From the NCBI GenBank assembly GCA_030460725.1, contig JAKECL010000025.1, positions 1-10,825 of the forward strand: a DNA stretch of 10,825 nt, given 5' to 3'. The translations under genes and the position numbers were made by a program. This stretch comes from Propionibacterium sp. (GTDB taxonomy: Bacteria; Actinomycetota; Actinomycetes; Actinomycetales; Actinomycetaceae). Positions 6,183 through 10,825 of this stretch are shown one piece after another (the first letter of the stretch is position 1; every line of letters starts with the position of its first letter). The notes beneath the pieces are model-generated. The model worked only from the letters and a program-made list of their open reading frames with translations. It did not search any database and had not been told where the DNA came from.

Positions 6183-7129
6183 GCGGCAAGGGATCCACCG
6201 CCTTCTTCCTGACCGCCTGGAAGGTCGCGCCGCACCTTCCCCTGGGTCTGGTCCGAGGGATCTCCAGGGTGGCGGCAGATGTCACCTGGGCCTGCCGGGG
6301 AGCCCAGGTGCGGAGACTGGAGTCGAACCACGCCCGCATCATGGGCAGGCGTCCCACGGGCGCCGAGTCGCGGGCCGCCGTGCGTTCCCATCTGCGCAAC
6401 TACGCCGAGCAGTTCGCGCTGGGAGGTCTCTCGCAAGAAGACATCGCGCATGCGCTGCGCATCGACCGGTCGGCGGACCTGAGAGCACTGGCCGCACAGG
6501 GCCCTGTGGTCCTGGCACTGACCCATTCGGGCAACTGGGACCTGGCAGGTGCAGCGGTCTCGGAGAATCTGTTCCCCGTCCTCACCGTGGCCGAGCGACT
6601 GGATCCCCCCGAGCTCTTCGACGCCTTCGTGGACTTCCGCGAGGGGTTGGGCATGGAGATCATCGGCGCGGGCAAGGGGGAGTCGGTGTTCCCGGTCCTC
6701 CTGGAACGCGCACGGGGTCGCAGCGTCGTGGTACCCCTGCTGGCTGACCGTGACGTGTCCGGTGCCGGTATCGAGGTGGATCTCGCGGGCCATCGGGCCC
6801 TGGTGGCTGCGGGCCCGGCCGCCCTCGCACAGCGCCTGGGGTGCCCGCTGATGGCCGGTGTGCTCCACTACGTCGACGAGCCCCGGGGCGCCACCATTGC
6901 CCTGGAGCTCGTGGGCCCGGTGGAAGCCCCGGGGGCGAGCGCGGGACACACCTCGGTGGAGACACACACCCAGGCATGGGTGGACGCACTGACCCCACTG
7001 ATGCGTACCCACGTGCGAGACTGGCACATGATGCAGCCGGTCTTCGTGGAGGACCTGGACCCGCAGCGGCTGGCCCGGGCCCGTGCGCGTCACCGCATCT
7101 CGGAGCAGGAGGAGGCGGAACGCCCGTGA
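6179..7129 (+). CDS. patA: PatA-like phosphatidylinositol mannoside acyltransferase
   Basis: A 316-residue lysophospholipid/lipid A-type acyltransferase (LpxL/HtrB superfamily). The catalytic HX4D motif is HSGNWD (H116, D121). The later DRDVSGAGIEVDLAG segment (190-204) is the conserved substrate-binding and acidic region of this family; I cannot decide which of its acidic residues acts in the charge relay. There is no strong N-terminal membrane anchor, as in mycobacterial PatA, a peripheral enzyme on the inner face of the membrane that acylates the mannose added by PimA. The C-terminal 30 residues are charged. GTG at 6179 overlaps the pgsA stop (GTGA), and the gene ends in another GTGA overlap with pimA. 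An in-frame extension to 6053 would run 130 bases into pgsA and is rejected. Placement between pgsA and pimA strongly supports the role. Confidence 0.88.
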   Translation: MSGKGSTAFFLTAWKVAPHLPLGLVRGISRVAADVTWACRGAQVRRLESNHARIMGRRPTGAESRAAVRSHLRNYAEQFALGGLSQEDIAHALRIDRSADLRALAAQGPVVLALTHSGNWDLAGAAVSENLFPVLTVAERLDPPELFDAFVDFREGLGMEIIGAGKGESVFPVLLERARGRSVVVPLLADRDVSGAGIEVDLAGHRALVAAGPAALAQRLGCPLMAGVLHYVDEPRGATIALELVGPVEAPGASAGHTSVETHTQAWVDALTPLMRTHVRDWHMMQPVFVEDLDPQRLARARARHRISEQEEAERP

Positions 7130-8304
7130 GGATCGGGATCGTCAACCCCTACTCCTGGGACGTGCCCGGCGGGGTCCAGTACCACGTGCGCGACCTGGCA
7201 GGGGAACTCATCCGACGGGGGCACCATGTCTCCGTCCTCACCCCCTCCTCCAGATCCGTCCTCCCCGAGTGGGCGGTCTCGGTGGGCCCGGCCGTCCCCA
7301 TTCCCTTCAACGGGTCCGTGGCCCGCCTCTCCTTCGGCCCCGTGGTCTCCGCGCGGACCCGTCGATGGCTGGACGAGGGCGCCTTCGACGTCCTCCACGT
7401 CCACGAACCCACGGTGCCCTCCATCTCCATGCTCGCCGTGATGAACGCCGACTCCCCGGTGGTGGGAACCTTCCACTCCGCCATGGAGCGTTCCTACGCG
7501 CGCGAGGCCACCGCGGGGGTCATGCGGCCACTCATGGAGCGGCTCTCCGCACGTATCGCGGTGTCGGAGGAGGCACGACGCACCCTGGTGGAACACCACG
7601 GCGGTGACGCCGTCATCATCCCCAACGGTGTGGAGACCTCCACCTTCCGCCGGGCGGTTCCCCTGGCCAAGTGGGAGCAGACCCCTGAACGCCCCGTCAT
7701 CACGTTCCTGGGTCGCCTGGACGAACCGCGCAAGGGTCTGCCCGTCTTCGCCGGGGCGGTCCCCGGTGTCCTCGAGTCGCATCCCGGAGCTCGCTTCCTG
7801 GTGGCCGGTCGCGGCAGCGCCGAGGAGGAGCGTGAGGCGTTGGCGGCCTGCGGTGACTCCGTGGAGTTCCTCGGGGAGATCACCGATGCGGAGAAGGAGT
7901 CCCTGCTCAGGGGCGCCACGCTCTACGTCGCGCCACAGACCGGGGGCGAGTCCTTCGGCATCGTCCTGGTGGAGGCCATGGCCGCAGGATGCGCCGTCGT
8001 GGCCTCGGACCTGGAGGCGTTCCGCGCCGTGCTGGCGGACGGGCGGGCCGGAATCCTCTTCCCCACCGGGGACGCCTCAGCGCTCACCGCAGCCCTGGTT
8101 CATGCACTGGACGACCGTGAGGAGCTGGCCTCGGTGGCGCGGTCGGGTGAACATGCGTCGGCGCAGTACGACTGGGGCGTGGTCACCGAACGCATCCTTG
8201 CCGTCTACCAGACCGTGGTGGGCGCTTCCCCGACGCGCGAGGGGCGACCCGCCGCCACGGCCCTGTCACTGCTGCGCGGACGCCTGCGGGGTGAGGAGGC
8301 GTGA
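7126..8304 (+). CDS. pimA: PimA-like phosphatidylinositol alpha-mannosyltransferase (GT4)
   Basis: A 392-residue GT-B glycosyltransferase that uses GDP-mannose to mannosylate phosphatidylinositol at the inner membrane face, the first step of PIM synthesis. The N-terminal Rossmann domain begins RIGIVNPYSWDVPGGVQ with the GGV loop at 15-17; H117 lies in GTFHSAM. The donor domain has R197 and K203 in LGRLDEPRKG and the EX7E motif with E275 and E283 in GGESFGIVLVEA. These are each within one residue of R196, K202 and E274 in M. smegmatis PimA as I recall them, so the match is close. The last 25 residues are basic. The start is GTG 7126, overlapping the patA stop, with AGGAGGAGG (7107-7115) upstream; the longer in-frame opening at 6841 lies wholly within patA. 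PimA is essential in mycobacteria; whether this organism makes full PIMs is not shown. Confidence 0.95.
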   Translation: MRIGIVNPYSWDVPGGVQYHVRDLAGELIRRGHHVSVLTPSSRSVLPEWAVSVGPAVPIPFNGSVARLSFGPVVSARTRRWLDEGAFDVLHVHEPTVPSISMLAVMNADSPVVGTFHSAMERSYAREATAGVMRPLMERLSARIAVSEEARRTLVEHHGGDAVIIPNGVETSTFRRAVPLAKWEQTPERPVITFLGRLDEPRKGLPVFAGAVPGVLESHPGARFLVAGRGSAEEEREALAACGDSVEFLGEITDAEKESLLRGATLYVAPQTGGESFGIVLVEAMAAGCAVVASDLEAFRAVLADGRAGILFPTGDASALTAALVHALDDREELASVARSGEHASAQYDWGVVTERILAVYQTVVGASPTREGRPAATALSLLRGRLRGEEA

Positions 8305-8912
8305 GCGCACTGTGGTGGGTCGCACCACTGGTGCTGGTCCTGGTACTGGCCGCGAGTTGGTACGCCCTGGAGTTGGCCAAGCGTCTGGACCGCCTCCACT
8401 GGAGGTTGCTGTCCACCCGCGATGCCCTGGACCGCCTGACTGTGCGGCGGGCCTCGGAGGCCCGCCTGGTCGTCGCCTCGGGTCTGCTGCCCGCGGAGGG
8501 GGCGCACCGCATCGACCGCGCGGCACTGGCCTGCCTGACGGGGGAGGAGGCCCTGTTCGTCATGGACGACCTCGATCGCAGACGCGACGGCCTCCATGAC
8601 GCGGAGGTGGACGAACATGCCGTGGCAGAGCGCAACGAGCGTGAGTCCGCGCTGACCCGCGCCATCCGTGGAACCCTGACCCCTGAGGTCGTCGACCGGG
8701 TGAGGGAGGCCCCCCGGGGTCCTGAGCTCCTGGACTCCCTGGAGATGGCCTGCTACCGGGTGCAGCTGGCGCGCTCCATGCACAACCTCGATGTCACCCA
8801 GGTCCTGCACCTGCGTGAGAACCCCTGGGTGAGGATCCTGCACCTCTACGGGCGGGCCCCCGTGCCCGCCACGATCGACTTCGACGACGCGACGACATCC
8901 ACCGCAGACTGA
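8301..8912 (+). CDS. LemA-like membrane-anchored protein of the pimA locus, function unknown
   Basis: 203 residues. One N-terminal transmembrane segment (about 4-23) is followed by a long charged helical region. The stretch AKRLDRLHWRLLSTRDALDR (26-45) then RRASEARLVVASG (49-61) resembles the first helices of LemA-type proteins. The C-terminus, QLARSMHNLDVTQ then VRILHLYGRAPVPATIDFDD (177-196), is what I associate with the conserved protein that follows pimA in many actinobacteria, including the non-Nudix part of mycobacterial Rv2609c. GTG 8301 overlaps the pimA stop (GTGA), but GAGGAGG (8293-8299) stops only one base before it, so the exact start is less certain than for its neighbours. Only a structural or PIM-linked role can be guessed; no catalytic motif is visible. 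Confidence 0.75.
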   Translation: MSALWWVAPLVLVLVLAASWYALELAKRLDRLHWRLLSTRDALDRLTVRRASEARLVVASGLLPAEGAHRIDRAALACLTGEEALFVMDDLDRRRDGLHDAEVDEHAVAERNERESALTRAIRGTLTPEVVDRVREAPRGPELLDSLEMACYRVQLARSMHNLDVTQVLHLRENPWVRILHLYGRAPVPATIDFDDATTSTAD

Positions 8913-8923
8913 CTGGAGACACC

Positions 8924-10210
8924 ATGGATCAGGGAGCCCAACGCTGGGGGGGTCCCGGGGAGGACTACCGACTCGGGAAGATCGCAGGCGAGACCACCGG
9001 CAGTGCCGCGGGCCCGGCGCAGGAACCGTCCACGGGCGCCCCCCGACCCGGTGCGGGTGCACCGGTGTGGGATGTGCCCCGACGGAGGCGGTCATTGCCG
9101 TGGTTCGAGATCGTGTTCATCGGTCTGGGTGCAGCTGCGGTGGGGGCGGTGGTCATCGGCTACGTCGTCGCGGGCGGTGTGGCCACCACCGTGGTGATGG
9201 CGATGTATGCCCTGGTCCCGCTCTTCTTCGTCCTGGCACTGCTCTCCCACGTGGACCGCTGGGAACCGGAACCCGTGGGTCCCCGACTGGTGGTGTTCCT
9301 GTGGGGGGCGGGGGTCGCCGCTCTGGTGGCCTCCGTCGTGAACACGGCGATGCTGACGAATGTGGCGATGGTGACCGGGGACTACTCCGGGTCCATGGCC
9401 GTCGTCGCGGTGTTCGTGGCACCCTTCGTGGAGGAGTTCCTCAAGGGACTGGGCGTCGTGCTGATCGTCCTGTGGCGCCGCACCAGTCTGAACTCCCCCC
9501 TGGACGGCATCGTCTACGCCGGCTACGCCGGAGCGGGCTTCGCCTTCGTGGAGAACATCCAGTATTTCCTGCAGGCCGACCAGTCCGGAAGCGTCGCCTT
9601 CGGCGCGGTGGTCTTCATGCGCGGTGTCCTCAGCCCCTTCGTCCACCCCATGGCAACCTCCTTCATCGGCCTGGCCCTGGGATGGGCCGTCGTGCGCATG
9701 CGGTCACGATGGGCGTGGGTGTGGATGTGGCCCCTGGGATGGCTGGTTGCGGTGGGAGTGCACGGCCTGTGGAACTTCCTGGCGGGGAACGCGGGCCTGT
9801 CCTGGTTCGTGTGGTACATGGTCATTGAGTTCCCACTGTTCCTGGTCTGGGTCGGCGCCCTGCTGCTGGCCGCCAGGAGGGAGGCGCGCACCATCGCCCG
9901 CGGTCTGGAACCCTATGTGCGCACCGGCTGGCTGCTTCCCGCCGAGATCCCCATGGTCGTGGACCGCTCCGCACGCCGCAATGCCCGCAAGTGGGCGCGG
10001 GGCGGGGGAAGGAACTCCGCCAGGGCCATGCGCACCTTCCAGGCGAGCGCGGCGAGCCTGGGGCTGGACCAGGTGCTCATGACACGCACGGGTGCCCAAA
10101 CCGACCGTGTCCACCACGACCGTGAGCTCCTGGACACCCTGGGCGATGCACGCAAGGAGTTCCTCACGGCGACCCGTGTCGCCTCCGCACAGGCGAGACT
10201 CGGCGCATGA
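8924..10210 (+). CDS. PrsW-family intramembrane metalloprotease
   Basis: 428 residues. A Gly/Pro/Ala-rich cytoplasmic N-terminus (1-55) precedes about eight or nine membrane segments (61-317) and a basic soluble tail of about 110 residues. Family motifs are DRWEPEP (111-117), APFVEEFLKG with E170, E171 and K174, LDGIVYAGYAGAGFAFVEN with D194 and E210, H241 in SPFVHPMATS and H280 in GVHGLWN. E170/E171, H241 and H280 are the likely metal and catalytic residues. Bacillus PrsW is the site-1 protease that cuts anti-sigma factor RsiW under envelope stress; relatives belong to the CPBP/CAAX-protease group. GGAG (8915-8918) lies five bases before the ATG. The gene starts 11 bases after the LemA-like gene and overlaps the Nudix gene by four bases. 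No sigma or anti-sigma gene is in the window, so the substrate is unknown. Confidence 0.93.
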   Translation: MDQGAQRWGGPGEDYRLGKIAGETTGSAAGPAQEPSTGAPRPGAGAPVWDVPRRRRSLPWFEIVFIGLGAAAVGAVVIGYVVAGGVATTVVMAMYALVPLFFVLALLSHVDRWEPEPVGPRLVVFLWGAGVAALVASVVNTAMLTNVAMVTGDYSGSMAVVAVFVAPFVEEFLKGLGVVLIVLWRRTSLNSPLDGIVYAGYAGAGFAFVENIQYFLQADQSGSVAFGAVVFMRGVLSPFVHPMATSFIGLALGWAVVRMRSRWAWVWMWPLGWLVAVGVHGLWNFLAGNAGLSWFVWYMVIEFPLFLVWVGALLLAARREARTIARGLEPYVRTGWLLPAEIPMVVDRSARRNARKWARGGGRNSARAMRTFQASAASLGLDQVLMTRTGAQTDRVHHDRELLDTLGDARKEFLTATRVASAQARLGA

Positions 10211-10749
10211 CGGAGCTCGGAGCGGAGTGGGTGGCCGACAGTGAGGGCGTGCCCCGCCGTGTGGCGGCGCGCGTGGTCCTCTTCGACTCCTCGGGGCGCA
10301 TCCTGCTGGCCCACGGTCACGATGCCCACCAGCCGGAGCACCACTGGTGGTTCACCATCGGCGGAGGACTGGAACCGGGGGAGTCCCCCCGCCAGGGCGC
10401 GGTGCGCGAGCTCCGGGAGGAGACCGGCATCCGGCTGGATCCCGAGGTCCTGGTCGGCCCGGTCCTCTACCGACGCGCGGAGTTCGACTTCCTCAACGTC
10501 ACCGCCCGTCAGGACGAGTGGTTCTTCCTCGCGCACTCGTCGACCACCTCCCTGGACTTCGGGGGATGGACCGATCTGGAGCGCGACGTCCTCGACGGAC
10601 AACGGTGGTGGACACTGGATGACCTGGAGGAGGAGTCCACCCACACGGAGGTCTACCCCCGTGGGCTGACCACTTTGGCCCGGGAGTGGCGGGAGGGCTG
10701 GGACGGCTCCCTCATGAGGCTCGAGGAAGGTCTCACCTCCGGGAACTGA
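10207..10749 (+). CDS. Nudix hydrolase
   Basis: A 180-residue soluble protein with a full Nudix box at 53-75: G53, E59, then RELREETGI (67-75). This fits GX5EX7REUXEEXGU exactly, so the metal-binding glutamates E68, E71 and E72 are present. It should hydrolyse a nucleoside diphosphate linked to another moiety. VARVVLF-like strand 20-26 and the aromatic HHWWFTIGGG segment before the box are typical of the fold. The ATG lies within the ATGA overlap with the PrsW gene and has little Shine-Dalgarno sequence of its own, which suggests coupled translation. Mycobacterial Rv2609c carries a Nudix domain at the equivalent place after pimA, so a GDP-mannose or other sugar-nucleotide substrate is plausible but not shown. 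Confidence 0.92.
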   Translation: MTELGAEWVADSEGVPRRVAARVVLFDSSGRILLAHGHDAHQPEHHWWFTIGGGLEPGESPRQGAVRELREETGIRLDPEVLVGPVLYRRAEFDFLNVTARQDEWFFLAHSSTTSLDFGGWTDLERDVLDGQRWWTLDDLEEESTHTEVYPRGLTTLAREWREGWDGSLMRLEEGLTSGN

Positions 10750-10755
10750 GCGGAC

Positions 10756-10797
10756 CCGGGTGGGGCACCCCCGCCGGGACGGGTGGTGCCCCCCCGG
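10756..10797 (+). terminator. GC-rich terminator hairpin closing the operon
   Basis: The stem can be drawn as CCGGG, bulged T10761, GGGGCACC (10762-10769), CCCG, six-base loop CCGGGA, CGGG, bulged T10784, GGTGCCCC (10785-10792), CCCGG: 17 pairs with two single-base bulges. It begins six bases after the Nudix stop. No T tract follows, as is usual in high-GC actinobacteria. A second, overlapping hairpin, CGGTGG (10795-10800) with CCACCG (10807-10812), partly excludes it. The remaining bases to the window end hold nothing I recognise. Confidence 0.7.
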
Positions 10798-10825
10798 TGG
10801 CTTCACCCACCGACCCCGGCCCCCA

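Noticed and set aside
6841..7125. Upstream extension of the pimA frame
   Set aside because: It would overlap patA by nearly 290 bases. The family N-terminus (RIGIVNPYSWD) starts exactly at GTG 7126 behind AGGAGGAGG.
9913..10806. A 297-codon - strand frame opposite the PrsW tail and Nudix gene
   Set aside because: It covers the perfect Nudix box on the + strand and begins within the terminator region; most likely a composition artefact.

Overview
The window is very GC-rich. Every protein gene I can support lies on the + strand, the frames are dense with C/G third positions, and GTG starts are frequent. The gene order threonyl-tRNA synthetase, HIT protein, PIP synthase, acyltransferase, PimA-type mannosyltransferase, membrane protein, Nudix hydrolase is the classic phosphatidylinositol/PIM locus of Actinomycetota. 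The Gly(GCC)-Cys(GCA)-Val(CAC) tRNA cluster is also common in that phylum. An adjacent ATP-grasp ligase plus FemABX transferase pair suggests a lineage with an amino-acid interpeptide bridge in its peptidoglycan. The Actinomycetaceae (Actinomyces, Schaalia and relatives) are my best guess, but the genus is an inference.

Layout. Positions 1-235 hold three tRNA genes; the first is cut by the window edge and none encodes its CCA end. A perfect hairpin at 242-270 ends that unit. After a short intergenic region with a possible -10 box (337-342) come an ATP-grasp carboxylate-amine ligase (386-1645) and a FemABX-type aminoacyltransferase (1667-2764). These probably form a two-gene cell-wall operon. 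The 167-base gap at 2765-2931 holds a candidate promoter, an inverted repeat around it, two leader hairpins and a strong Shine-Dalgarno site for thrS.

From 2932 to 10749 runs one tightly packed set of eight genes: thrS, a HIT-family Ap4A phosphorylase-like protein, a PIP synthase (pgsA), a PatA-like acyltransferase, a PimA-like mannosyltransferase, a LemA-like membrane-anchored protein, a PrsW-family intramembrane protease and a Nudix hydrolase. Five of the seven junctions overlap by one to four bases, so translation is probably coupled. A strong GC-rich hairpin at 10756-10797 closes the set.

Together the genes would charge tRNA(Thr), clear dinucleoside polyphosphates, make phosphatidylinositol phosphate, mannosylate and acylate the derived lipid, and possibly control envelope proteins by regulated proteolysis. 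The most interesting points are the ligase/FemABX bridge pair, the PrsW gene sitting between two genes that look like the separated halves of a mycobacterial Rv2609c-type protein, and the structured thrS leader. I see no mobile element, CRISPR array, prophage or defence system; most of the window is core actinobacterial genome.
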